The notes under the pieces are model-generated. The model searched no databases. It was not told where the DNA came from and saw only the letters and a list, made by a program, of their open reading frames with translations. Positions 1 through 10,651 of a DNA stretch of 64,000 bases are shown piece by piece. The position numbers and the translations under genes were made by a program. The first letter of the stretch is position 1. Every line of letters begins with the position of its first letter. The stretch comes from Acanthosepion lycidas (lineage: Eukaryota; Mollusca; Cephalopoda; Sepiida; Sepiidae): NCBI GenBank assembly GCA_963932145.1, contig OZ010580.1:3549134-3613133 (forward strand), in the 5' to 3' direction.

Positions 1-224
1 CGAGGACATATTTCTCACGTAAAAAAAACAGCAAGTCATGGATATTTCCCAACATGAGAACTGTGAGCTGGAAATAGTTTCAGTATCTGGTAAGGATATA
101 ATCCTAAATAAAAACAATGATATGAGCTTGTGAGCTGACCCTTTGCTAGTTCGCCGAGGTGGGGTTATTTAGACTTGGCCTGTACTAAAAAAGCAAATGC
201 TTGGTTTGACACCTGGAAGCTGAC

Positions 225-395
225 TGGTGGACTGACCAATTTCATCACTCTACAAAGTGACATCACTAAGCAGCTGTCATGTGACCCATGTGACTTCATC
301 TCAAACAAAGGCAGATAATTGCCTTTTGTATCCCTACAACTAAAAAAATTGTTTGTGTTTGTTTCTTTATTGCATTTTTATTTGATATTGAGAGT
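225..395 (+). repeat. Interspersed repeat piece A, copy 1
   Basis: Shares with 1555-1710 the run aattgccttttgtatccctacaa (here split: aattgccttttgtatccc, tacaac) and a following T-rich stretch with ttattgcat. Origin not recognised; probably the 3' part of a SINE or LINE. Confidence 0.4.
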
Positions 396-1554
396 CCACA
401 CCATCAGGAGTCCACTTGACTTCAGGCTAACTGACACCCTGGCTAGTCCATCACTATGTATAAATTTGTCAATGAGTAAAGTAAATATAAGTTAAGTGAT
501 GGTCTTTTATACACAGCCAGATAGAAGAAAATTGTAATAGAAAGATTATGTTGGGCAAATTTTCTAAATGAAGAAAGCCAAACAATTAAAATTGTAATTA
601 ATAGTCATCAAAAGGAATAATGATACAACTATGTAGAAGTTTTATTTTGATTTTAAAGTTGTCATAAAAAATAAGTAAAAATTAAGATAACAGATTGCTG
701 ATTCTAATCTGTTGTGGCATGTTTAGAGGCCAGAAAGAAAAACACAGAAGATGAAGTTTGGCTGAACAAGTGTATTGCAATATCAGATATATACAAAGAA
801 AGTGTGTTAATAATAAGCAGTTAGAAGTATATGTCCGAACGGTAGGTTAAAACTGCGTCTCCAGTACCCTACGACTTTCCCCTAGGAAGTCTTACAGTTA
901 GTATTTATGAGAGGAGGAAGAGTTCATTCTACTGTAGGAGGGTTTACCACAACATAATTAGAAATAGGAATGTCTGCAAAATACTTACCCCGTCCCTAAT
1001 TTATAGGCAAAACTGAACAAATGTATGCTGGGTTTTTTTCTTAACCAATAAGATTAGGCCATTTCTCAGTCTCATCCAACTTAGTTCTGTTCTTTTTTGT
1101 CTTGAAGCAAGAACACTATGGTTACTTGATTGTATCTCTTGTTAGGAGAGAAGAGAGAGCGAGGGGGGGGAAGAATGATTTATTCTCCCATTTGTATTCC
1201 ACCCGTTATCAGCATTATTATATCCCATAATATAATAACACCATACATCATGACTGGAATGAAATGGCTGAAAGGAAAATGAATGACAATCATTCTTTGT
1301 TCTCAGAGAGAGTTTTATATTGCTACGTCATACACATAGATATATACACGAGTCCAATGCAGAGAAATTATAGCATACATGCAACCATGGTGTGTAAAAA
1401 AAGGGGAACCTTACTTGTAATATTTCCCTAAGGGAAAACTACAGTTACGGCAGTTTCTCAATGAGCCTGGTTAGAGCATGTGGATTTTTTCTGTAAAACC
1501 TACTATTGTCGGCTAAGGGCGTTCTTCTTCTCTACATTGCAACTGCTCTTTATA

Positions 1555-1710
1555 ACTCTATCACCTGATGTCATTCACTGGCCATTTCATGATCCTCATG
1601 ACTATCTCAATGAAAGGGAGACAATTGCTTTTTGTATCCCTACAACACCATTTTTAGTTTGTGAACTTTTTGCCTTATTACTGTTGCTTCCCCATTGCAT
1701 ATATTGTTTA
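1555..1710 (+). repeat. Interspersed repeat piece A, copy 2
   Basis: Holds cacctgatgtcattcactgg, agacaattgctttttgtatc and cctacaac, parallel to the block at 225-395. The reading frame open here (1480-1716) has no similarity and is not called. Confidence 0.4.
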
Positions 1711-3084
1711 ATATGATTTTTGCCCTGTTCTTTTCTTTTTCTTGTTATTGTTTATTGCAAACTTAATTCTGTTTGTTGGACAGTTCTGCCAATTGCATTT
1801 AACTGTGGATAATTACTCTACACAGATAATAATAATAATACAGAAGAATCCCTGACAACTGGACTAAGAAGGCCTTCCGGATATGAGGAATTGGTTACAA
1901 AGTCCAGATATGTTTGATTATATTTAGATTAAGATAAAAGAACTGAAATCAAGTTTAACATATATTTACAATGTTTTATAGTAAACAAAATAAGATAATG
2001 CTGAGTGAAATATAATGGAATTGATTTTAAGGAAAAAGGATAAATTATGTAATGTTAAGGAAAATTCATTAAATTAAGTATGCCATGTATGCAAAACAAA
2101 TAATGTAACAAGGATTTTTTAATTGCAGTTGCATGATGATTCTTTCTCTTCTAATGTCATTCTTAACTTTTTCCACATTTTGTTTTGCTTTTGTTCTTGA
2201 AATTTTTTAAATAAAAGATATTTTTTACTTCTGTGTGCATTATTGCAATCGTCATAGCTAAATGCTGGCTTCCTTTCCATAAAACTAACAACCTTTTTAA
2301 TAGCTTTTTCAATTTCAGTCCAGGTTTCATCACAATCATGTTTTTTATTTCCTTATTCAATGCTATGTCAATAAATGAAATCTGTTGCTGAAATTTTAAA
2401 TTCACATGCCATATTTATTCACAGTCAAAAAAAAAAAAAATGCATGGATAATAAATTACATCAATTTGAAAAGGGATGTAAGTATGAGGGGACAATTTTT
2501 ATGAAGTTCTTGAAAACTAACAGTAATTTTTTCATCAAGATTATTGCCTAATAAATAGAAAATTTGTTTTTTGAAGGCATGAAATGATTCTTCATATCTT
2601 GCAAATATACTCCTGGAACTTTCTCAGAAATTCTGAGTGAAGTTCATTTTATTTCTTAAATGCTCATCTCATTTTTCTGTAGAGTTTCATTGAAATTTAA
2701 AAAAAAATAACCTTAAAAACATGAGAATGTTATATCCATGTATTTTTTTTTTGACGTTCAAGCATTTTTAAAACTATATTTTATATAAGGAAAGTAAATT
2801 CAAACTATTTAAAAAAGTTAAATTAATTTTCTGTAGTAACAAAGGAAGAGATTTTCATTGAAAATCTGAATAAAAATTTGCAACAAAAGGTGGGGATACA
2901 CCTGTGGAAATGGATTTGGTTGAACCTAGACACCTAAGCTTAGACTGGAATTAGACTTAGGGCGTTACTCCATCACCCAACAGGCAATCCCCAAGAGTGT
3001 CTCTGCAATTTTATGTTTAAAAAGAATGATAGGGTGGGAAAAAAGAAAAAGTATGTGTGTGCACGCATGTGCACACACATACTT

Positions 3085-3087
<3 letters not shown>

Positions 3088-3139
<52 letters not shown>
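3088..3139 (+). repeat. (CA)n microsatellite
   Basis: About 26 CA units, which create long His/Thr and Cys/Val frames on the two strands; these are not genes. Confidence 0.95.
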
Positions 3140-3142
<3 letters not shown>

Positions 3143-3309
3143 ACAATGTGTAACTGTCAGTTTACTAACAGCTGATCTGAAGGAATCTTGGCTTTTGTTC
3201 ACATTGTTCCCATTTCTAAGATTCCTTATAACTAGAGACATCTCAACAGACTCAGCAGGCAACTAAGGGAGGTAACTCAGGATTGCTTATAACAAAGCAT
3301 CTTGGATCA

Positions 3310-3395
3310 TTATTGAATTATTGTTATTTCTTAGCGTAGACACAAAGACACAAGTATGGAACATCTATTGAGAGTCAAACTCAATATTTTATTTG
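3310..3395 (+). repeat. Short repeat shared with 42205-42260
   Basis: acacaagtatggaacatcta, ttgagagtcaaactcaatat here correspond to ccacaagtatgggagcaccc, agtgagggtcaaactcactt at 42205-42260. About 55 bp in common; may be a SINE fragment. Confidence 0.4.
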
Positions 3396-4122
3396 TTTTT
3401 CTTGTTTTAATTTGCAGTATTAATTTTTTAGTTTAGTGATTTCATTGATTTATTTATATGCTAATTTTACATTTAAGCATCAAGCCTTATTTTATGCATG
3501 TTTAATTCAATATGATAAAAAAAATATTTTCTATGTTTTTTATTCAAGTTTTCTAGAAAATGTTGGCATAGTACCCATAAAAATAGTGATATTATATATG
3601 TATAGATTAACATATCAATCCAGAGCCTCTTCCAAGGATTTGTGTAATATTTGAGCATTTGGAAGTATGTTGTTTTGAACACAGAATATCATCATCTCTG
3701 TCAGGTTATCTACTGGGAACCTTGTGCTCTCTCACCTAGAAACTAAGATTTGCATCATATAATAATCATAATTCTTTGTTATGGTGGGCCTTGCTTGAAT
3801 CTTGTTTTTGTTAGTAAAATACAATATGTTCATCACAACAACAAAGTGCGACATTTATACTAAATAATCAGAAGGATTTATTATCAGAAGGATTTGTTGT
3901 ACAAGTTTGGTGGAGTCAGAAAGTTCTTGCAATCTGGTTGTTAGTAAACGGGTTTGTGTTTGGGTGAATGAATAGAGTTTCTGGAAGATATAAGTCAATC
4001 AGTAAAGGCTATATTTAATAAGAGAAAGTGATATTTGGGTAAGTTGACTGGAGCTGCTCAATTCCACCTGCTCTTTTTGCAAGAGGCTGGCTGAAAAGAA
4101 GGCTCTAAATTTCCTGCCTGTA

Positions 4123-4360
4123 GGAATAAATGTTATGGATTGTGCAGCTCAAAGTCCTGACATGACTCCCATAGAAAACTTATGAAAGACTTTAGGACAA
4201 AATGTCATGGCTAGGATCCATCAAATGTCAAAGATCTAAGGGGAAAATTACAGGAAGAATGGGCTAAAATTAAAGTTGCCCAACATCAAAATTTAATGAA
4301 ATCCTGTGCCTGCCGATGTGCAGCAGTGATTTAAAACAAGGGTCTTAGCAGTAAATATTG
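4123..4360 (+). pseudogene. Tc1-like transposase C-terminal remnant
   Basis: Plus-strand translation with a stop gives MDCAAQSPDMTPIENL*KTL then GQNVMARIHQM, and after a frameshift GKLQEEWAKIK. This matches the C-terminal part of Tc1 transposases (WPAQSPDLNPIENLW...), including the final catalytic Glu-like position in IENL. Inactive fragment. Confidence 0.85.
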
Positions 4361-4734
4361 ATAAGATTTTTTGCATTTTGTTGTTCAGTTATATTATATT
4401 AAAAACATTGTTTTGTTCGTTAATTTTGGATACTTGATATTTGAGTAAAAGGTTAAATGAATGATAGCTCTCTCTCTCTCTTTGTACTATTCCAAATCAC
4501 TTACAGATTTAAACCACAACTGAACTATCATTTGTCTACATTTTGGTGAAAATTTATATTTTTTTATATTTAATTTTTATTCCTTAATTTTCAGAGTTTT
4601 CATTTTCCTAGACTGATTGCCACCCAAAGCTATAGAACCCAGTCTGTCCTGCTATTTATCTATAGCTTGGGGGGGGGGGGTGAAACAGTTGCACTTATAC
4701 ATTTACCAAGGGTATTAACACATAAGTGAATGTA

Positions 4735-4830
4735 ATGAAATTGACTGAAATTTGAACTTGCCTCTACGATTCCTAAATCCAAGATGCAATCCATTACTCC
4801 ACCATGCCTCCCAACAGACATCAATTACTC
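4735..4830 (-). repeat. tRNA-like SINE fragment
   Basis: On the minus strand gcatggtggagtaatggatt (A-box-like) and gaggcaagttcaaatttcag (B-box-like) have tRNA-like spacing. No cloverleaf can be completed, so it is a SINE head or tRNA pseudogene, not a gene. Confidence 0.5.
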
Positions 4831-4933
4831 TGTTTAAAAAACAGAGATGTCTATTCAAACATACATATGTATCCACTAAATACAATATTTATAGTAATAA
4901 AAATATTGTATTATAAATAAAATCTATTGATTC

Positions 4934-4936
<3 letters not shown>

Positions 4937-4977
<41 letters not shown>
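4937..4977 (+). repeat. (TA)n microsatellite
   Basis: About 20 TA units, uninterrupted, in intergenic DNA upstream of SRRT. Confidence 0.95.
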
Positions 4978-4978
<1 letters not shown>

Positions 4979-5132
4979 GATATGATGATGGCCTTTTCCA
5001 TTGATTTCAATGTTTAAAAATCCAACAACCTCATTCAGTTTTTATGTTTGTGTTGTATGTGACATTTCAGTCCCACAAGTACCCTGCATACAAGTCCACA
5101 TATTGTACAACAGCAAGGATCTCAGAACATAG

Positions 5133-5680
5133 TCACAAGGATCTTTGCTGATGCTCTTCTCCATTGTCTTTGTCTCTTAGCCAATCAATACAACTGATTT
5201 CAAAATTTGTGCAACCACTCTGGCACAAATATCTCCAGTTATTTCTATCTAGAACAACTTGGTTGAAGTTAATATGAAGCACATTGACAGCTGAGAGGTT
5301 ACTCTTTAGCTTGTCTTTATACCTGAGCCATAGCTGTCCAGCAGTCCTTTGTCCACTGTCAAGCTGGCTATACATGAAGACCTTAGGTATTCTGTAGTCA
5401 CTCATTCTTGCAACATGACCAGTCCAGCAAAGTTGTTACTGCATCAGGAAAGTCTCAATTCCATCAATGTTACATTTTGTGAAAAGATCACCATTGGACA
5501 CCCTATCCTCAAAAGTATAGCCACAGATCACATGGAGCCAACTTTTGTGGAAGACATCCAGTTGATTGATATGGAACCTATATAGGATCCATGAGGATCT
5601 CAGCAGTTCAGTCTTCCTATTGCAGTTAAAGAAACTGGATGTGAATGAATGGAAACTCCATTGAACAATCATCTTGAAGG
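5133..5680 (-). pseudogene. Non-LTR reverse-transcriptase C-terminal fragment
   Basis: Minus-strand frames give EDRVSNGDLFTKCNIDGIET then QLCWTGHVARMSDYRIPKVF and SQLDSGQRTAGQLWLRYKDK. This matches the post-RT tail of LINE-type elements (QLRWLGHVVRMPDHRLPKQL...GKRTQGRPRLRYKD). It has a stop and frame shifts, so it is dead. Confidence 0.85.
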
Positions 5681-5883
5681 ACCATATAACAAAATTAAGA
5701 TTCTAATGAACAGAATATGTAGCAGAATGAGACTTTAGGCCAACCACAAAAAGGAAACTTTAAAAACAAAGAAATTCCAAAAGATCGTTACCCCTCATTA
5801 TTTGTACTATTGCTATATAAAAATTTGTAAATCCTATTTAGTAAGTAGCTGCTTCAATGATTAAATGTGTAAGGTTTCTTACA

Positions 5884-5984
5884 GTAACATTTTATAGTAC
5901 ATGAAATGATGATGGTGAAAAATAATACATGATGTTCATGTACTCTTTTTCACTGCCATCAATTCATGTACTATAAAATGTTAC
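5884..5984. repeat. 101-bp inverted repeat (hairpin MITE-like)
   Basis: Arms of about 39 bp: gtaacattttatagtacatg at the left and catgtactataaaatgttac at the right, continuing inward as gatgatggtgaaaa against its complement. The loop carries aataatacatgatg. No coding. Probably a small foldback element. Confidence 0.7.
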
Positions 5985-6280
5985 ACAACCTAATTAATTT
6001 GCAATGCAAAATAACATTTAAATCAAAATTAACAAAAGTAAAGTTTAAAATAAGATTTTCTTTTGTTAAAAGTAAATTGCATACACAATGAAATGTTCAT
6101 GACTATGTGGAACTTACTGTGTTGGTGTGTAGAAGTGTTCACAGCCCTCTTAGCTTCAGTGTGGAAATTTCACATCACACAGTTTGAAAGAGGAAAATCT
6201 GGAGAAGAGAGTTAGTTTAGGGTTTACATGTTTTTTTATGTTCGAGCTGCTGCTGATACAAAGTTTATTTACGGCTGTTA

Positions 6281-6365
6281 CTATTATGTTGGTGCAAAAA
6301 TAGTGTCGTTTTCTCACATATGTTACTATGTGAGAAAACGACATTATTTTTGCACCAACCTAATA
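6281..6365. mobile_element. Mariner-derived hairpin MITE (about 85 bp)
   Basis: A near-perfect palindrome: left arm ttggtgcaaaaatagtgtcg, right arm cgacattatttttgcaccaa, with a short loop around acatatgttac and ends TATTA/TAATA. The terminus TTAGGTTGGTGCAAAA is the same type as the mariner/MADE1 end. It has no coding capacity. Confidence 0.8.
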
Positions 6366-7089
6366 CTATGATTTTAAAGATCATTATGTAAAATTTGGAA
6401 TCCTATATGTTTTTTGTTCTATTATTTTGTATCAGTTTAAATAAATATTTTAACGTTCAAATTTCACAGGGTCGTTTTGGGTGTTTGGTACTGTTAGAGA
6501 TTGTTTTACGCCTGTTTTATTTTCTTCATGAGAAAGTGGACGTTCTGCTTTTCCCATTCCCTCTCAGAAAAAAAAAATTCTTTTATTTTGCACAAAAAAT
6601 TTGGTCATTGTAAATTAATTTTTTATATTGCCTTTTTGTAAAATTAAATATTTATAGAGTTGTTGCGAGACATAAAAAAAGAAAGTTAGTCTCATAGACA
6701 CAGATGTTCATTTCAATTTCATTGAAGTTGTGTTTGCGTTCTTCTATTGGTACGAATAAAAAAACAGACCGATATTGCTATTGATATATATATAATGATA
6801 AGTATGGGTAAAATAAATTGATATAGATAGAAAATAAATTGACATGTAAAAACTAAATAAAAATAATTATCAATACTACTTTATTTAAAGTTCTCTCACT
6901 AAAAAAAGAAAGAAAAACTGATTATTTTTTTTTATTTCACTGACATGCGTCAGCAATGAGACGGTTTGAAAGGAAACGATTTAAGTTGTTGATAAATTGT
7001 TTTTTGTCTCCAAATTTATGATTTTATTGCTCTGCCCAGGGTTTTCAGAAACTGAGCGGGAAGGAATATTTTTATTCAAACTCAGTTAA

Positions 7090-7411
7090 AAAAAAATCGG
7101 TTCTTGTATGTAATGTACGCGTGAGTGTAAAAAGGCGCAAGAAGCACATTTAAGTTACACATACAAAAATAAAACTCGGAGATACGCATACGCGCAAACA
7201 AAGTTACAGGCAACGTTACTAGTATAGATGTCATACATAAAAAAAGTACAGTAATCCATATTTCGATTTCGTTTCATCAAAACCATTTCTAAATTTTTAT
7301 GTGACTTTCTTCATTTCCGGAATTTTACTTTTTTTCCGGTTTTCGTTTTTTCCCCGAAAAAGCGAAACGTTAAACGAAAGTCATTAAGCAAATTTTCCCG
7401 TGGAAGTGAGT
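7090..7411 (+). promoter_or_regulatory. Candidate SRRT promoter and noncoding first exon
   Basis: In otherwise CpG-poor DNA this block has many CpGs (acgcgtgag, ggcgcaag, acgcatacgcgc). Two ETS-like sites occur (tttccggaa near 7314 and tttccggtt near 7335). A good donor (tggaa|GTGAGT) follows at 7406. Because SRRT coding exon 1 begins with an acceptor, a noncoding exon must lie upstream, and this is the best candidate I see. Inference only. Confidence 0.45.
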
Positions 7412-8689
7412 AACGTTTTATTTTTCCTTCCTCCTAAATTTATTTAATATTTTAAAATTATTATTATGAAGGAAGATATTTATCACTGAATCGTCTGATC
7501 TTTATTATCTTAGTATTTTATTTATTATTTTGTCTTTTCTTAGATGATCTGCATTTTAATGCCGACAAGACAAAACTGTTGTAAATCAGTATATTTATAA
7601 ATTAAAAAAAAAAAGATTTATATTTCAATTCTTTTTTCAAAAAAGGGATGTAAAATATTTAATATAAATATTTGCAATTTTTTAAAAATTAAAAATGATT
7701 TTAAACGTGTTTAACGTTTTTATTTGTCGGCGTAGCAATTTTTACCTTCGTATAGTTGTTGAAATTTATTAGTGACGAATCTTAAAGGATTTTCTTATTT
7801 ATTCTAAAATAGGAATAAAATTAAAATAGAATTAAAACGCAAAATCTTCATTTTTACACTTAATTTGTTCTGATGAAATAAATGTCTAAAATAAAATCCA
7901 GTTTTGTTAAAGAAATAAATAAATCCATCCTTGAATCTGAATACTTTCGTTTTCAATTTACTTTAAAATTTAGAAAATCGCATAAATATTGGTATTGCAT
8001 ATGAAGAAAAGTAATTTTAATGATAATAGATACCAACCAGTAAAGATGAATAAAATTATAATTTTAAAAAATAAAATTAAGTCGACGTGATTCCGTCTTT
8101 GTTTTTCTTCAATTGCGTAACGTTTTTGCTTGTGTAAAAATTAAAAACTTTTGTCATCTAAAAAAAATCAGATTATTAAAAAAAATATGAATTTGACTTA
8201 ACCTAACTAAATATATATACATATTTAAAAAAAATAAGTTATTAATAATTATGACAAATTAAATACTATTTTAAAATATAATATACGGAATTCAAATTGT
8301 TACAAAATTTAAGCAACTATTAAAAAATAAGTCTAAAAAAGGAACCATTTTTAAATTATTTTTTGTCTCATAAATTTTTTTTATACGTTTTAAATTTATT
8401 TCCTTAACAAATATCAAAATGGATGATTTTCATTTATTTTTATTTTCTCTATAATTATTTTTATTTTTTTATTGAAAAAAAAAGTTCAATTTTCAATATA
8501 TATTTTTTTTAAATTTAGTGTAAAAAGATATTTTCTTCATCTTTCTTTATCAAACTGATCCGATGTTTTTTTTTTTTTAAATTTTTAGTTTAAACATTTA
8601 AATAAATAAAATAATTCCTGAATATTCCTTTGAAAACTCTAAATTTCTGGGAAAACAGTAAAAATAGAAAATAAATTTATTTTTGTTCT

Positions 8690-8708
8690 TTCCAAGATGG
8701 CGCCGATG
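8690..8708 (+). promoter_or_regulatory. YY1-like motif
   Basis: The sequence ccaagatggcgccgatg resembles the YY1 site (AAGATGGCGGC) often found near animal start sites. It lies 1.8 kb upstream of SRRT coding exon 1 in AT-rich DNA and is a second candidate for the start of that gene. No donor of comparable quality was seen right after it. Confidence 0.35.
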
Positions 8709-9014
8709 CCTAAAAAAAATGATTTTTTTTCTTTTTTGCACGTTTTTAAAATCTGAAATACTTTTACTCTTTCCTTTTATTTTAATAATCACGTCTCATA
8801 AAATAAGAATATCTTTAGTTATAAATAGAAAAGTTACAATTTTGTTCTATGTAATTAAACTGGGGGAGGGGTGATAGTCACTGATTGTAATCATTTGTAG
8901 TTGTACTGTAGTCTTTTTACTATTTTTACCTTTAAAAGTATAAAATTATTTAGTAATATGGTGAATATAAAAAAATTAAATTGCCACAAAATGTTTCTTT
9001 CATATCATTTTTAA

Positions 9015-9600
9015 GGTATCTCCACTAATTGGCTGAAAAAACAGCATTAGATGACAAAAGGCCCCAAACTTATATAATAAAAACAAAATTTTATTGCCAA
9101 AAAATGTTTATAAAGAGGAAAGACCAAATTAAAAAAAAATTTAAATAATTTAAAAATACTTTAAATTACTTAAATTTTTTTTTTAATCCTTTCTAGCACG
9201 TTCGAAATTTTGGTTAAAAATTTATTTTATTTTTACATCAGCGCTCAACGTGACATAGCGCTTTTTTCAGTTGAAAAACACATTAATTTAGAAATTCTCG
9301 CAAAAATCAAATAATTGTCGGATTTTAATAAAACTTTTAGGACTTATTCACAAATGAATGAATTTATTTTTGAATATATTATTTTGAGAAAATCTTGGTA
9401 AAAATCTTTTTTTTTAACCCCACCCCCTTAATTTAATAAAATTTTCTAGAATTTAAAAGCGCCACAAAATGGTTTTACTGTTAAGATGAAAGCTTATAAT
9501 TGATTTTCATTTGAATTTGTCTTGGAAATTTAAAAATGTTTTTTCCATTCATAATTGTTCAAAATTATTGAAATTTTGTAAATTGCCCCCTTTTATTTAA
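9015..9600. mobile_element. Left part of a TA-flanked element copy upstream of SRRT
   Basis: Begins GGTATCTCCACTAATTGG at 9015, then acagcattagatgacaaaag and aaagaggaaagaccaaatta, matching the left end of the 29415 and 15437 copies. The body continues AT-rich to about 9600; a right end was not found. Confidence 0.55.
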
Positions 9601-10500
9601 TTTTATTCTTTGTGTTATTTAGCTGAAATGTTATCCATACAAAGTAAAATTAATTTTATGCAAAGTCTGCTTAACAAGTGCTTGAGAAGAGAATTCATAG
9701 ATTGGAAAGCATCCTTGTCTAATATAGTTTTGTCACAGATCATAACAACTGCAGTAGGTGTGTCTAGAGCAAGATAGCTTGATGGAATCTGCCCCTCTTC
9801 GGGCTGATTTGGTAAGGCAAGACAAACCTGCCCATTGAATGCTTACCCTATCAAAGCTAGAGCACCCAGTGTGCCCTACTATTTAACCCATACCTGGAGG
9901 AAAATGCCCTTTCCAAAACTTTCAGAATTTGAACTTGGCATATCAATTTCACTCTCCCTGCCAGTATCTGTTGCACTAGCTATACATCCATTCCAGGGAG
10001 CAGAAGTTGGGATTAATGCTATACCATCATCTCAGGGATGGGGCTGAGACAATACAAAGCTTTTAATTAAGATTCTGTTCTGTTTATTCTGAAAGCAACC
10101 AATTTCTCAAAATAGAAAGGAAAATCTTCTCACCAATGACATGTATACACACAAATAAACAAAGCAAGCACTTTTAAAATGGTAAATGAAACTTGGACCT
10201 AAATTTAGACATTTGTATTATTTATCTTTTAAATGTGAGAAACATTAGGATCTAATTTGGCATTAATAAACAAAGCATGAAAAATTTTACTGTAAATCTT
10301 CGTTTAAGAACATTGAAGTGTCTGGTGCCAATGGTGTTAGTCTGGAGCTTGGGTAGTAAGTGATTAGAAATGATTTGTTAAATTGCTTTGTATACTACCT
10401 TTTAACTTTTTGAAAGTCTGAGAATTTCTTTGGCTAAAATGAATGACTAGTTTAAAATATTCTTGTGAATGTAAGATTCTTTTTTGTTGGAATCCTGTAG

Positions 10501-10651
10501 GTTCTGTGCTTCTCTATTTCAAGAATTTTTGCATCATGGCTGACAGTGATGATGAATATGATAGACGACGTGGCAGAGATAAATTTCGACGAGAGAGGAA
10601 TGATTATGACCGCAGAGATGAACGGCGAAGAGATTCTTGGGATCATGACAG
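10501..10651 (+). CDS. SRRT: SRRT coding exon 1 (5' UTR tail plus residues 1-39)
   Basis: An acceptor (tttttgttggaatcctgtag) precedes 10501, so this exon probably starts in the 5' UTR and an upstream noncoding exon exists. The ATG is at 10536 in context atcATGG. The exon encodes a charged Asp/Arg-rich start ([17 protein letters not shown]) and ends at 10651 before GTAATT, leaving two bases (phase 2). The open frame upstream to 10443 is judged intronic because of the acceptor and lack of similarity. Confidence 0.85.

Larger units (their letters stand above)
1..4070. other. Gene-free left flank
   Basis: AT-rich DNA with the repeat pieces listed and a (CA)n. Short open frames (for example 2163-2405 and 3436-3654) lack codon bias or similarity. 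No promoter or exon recognised. Confidence 0.6.

Noticed and set aside
3017-3266. Open frames on both strands over the (CA)n tract
   Set aside because: Created by the dinucleotide repeat; no other coding signal.
4735-4830. True tRNA gene
   Set aside because: A- and B-box-like motifs only; acceptor and anticodon stems cannot be formed convincingly.
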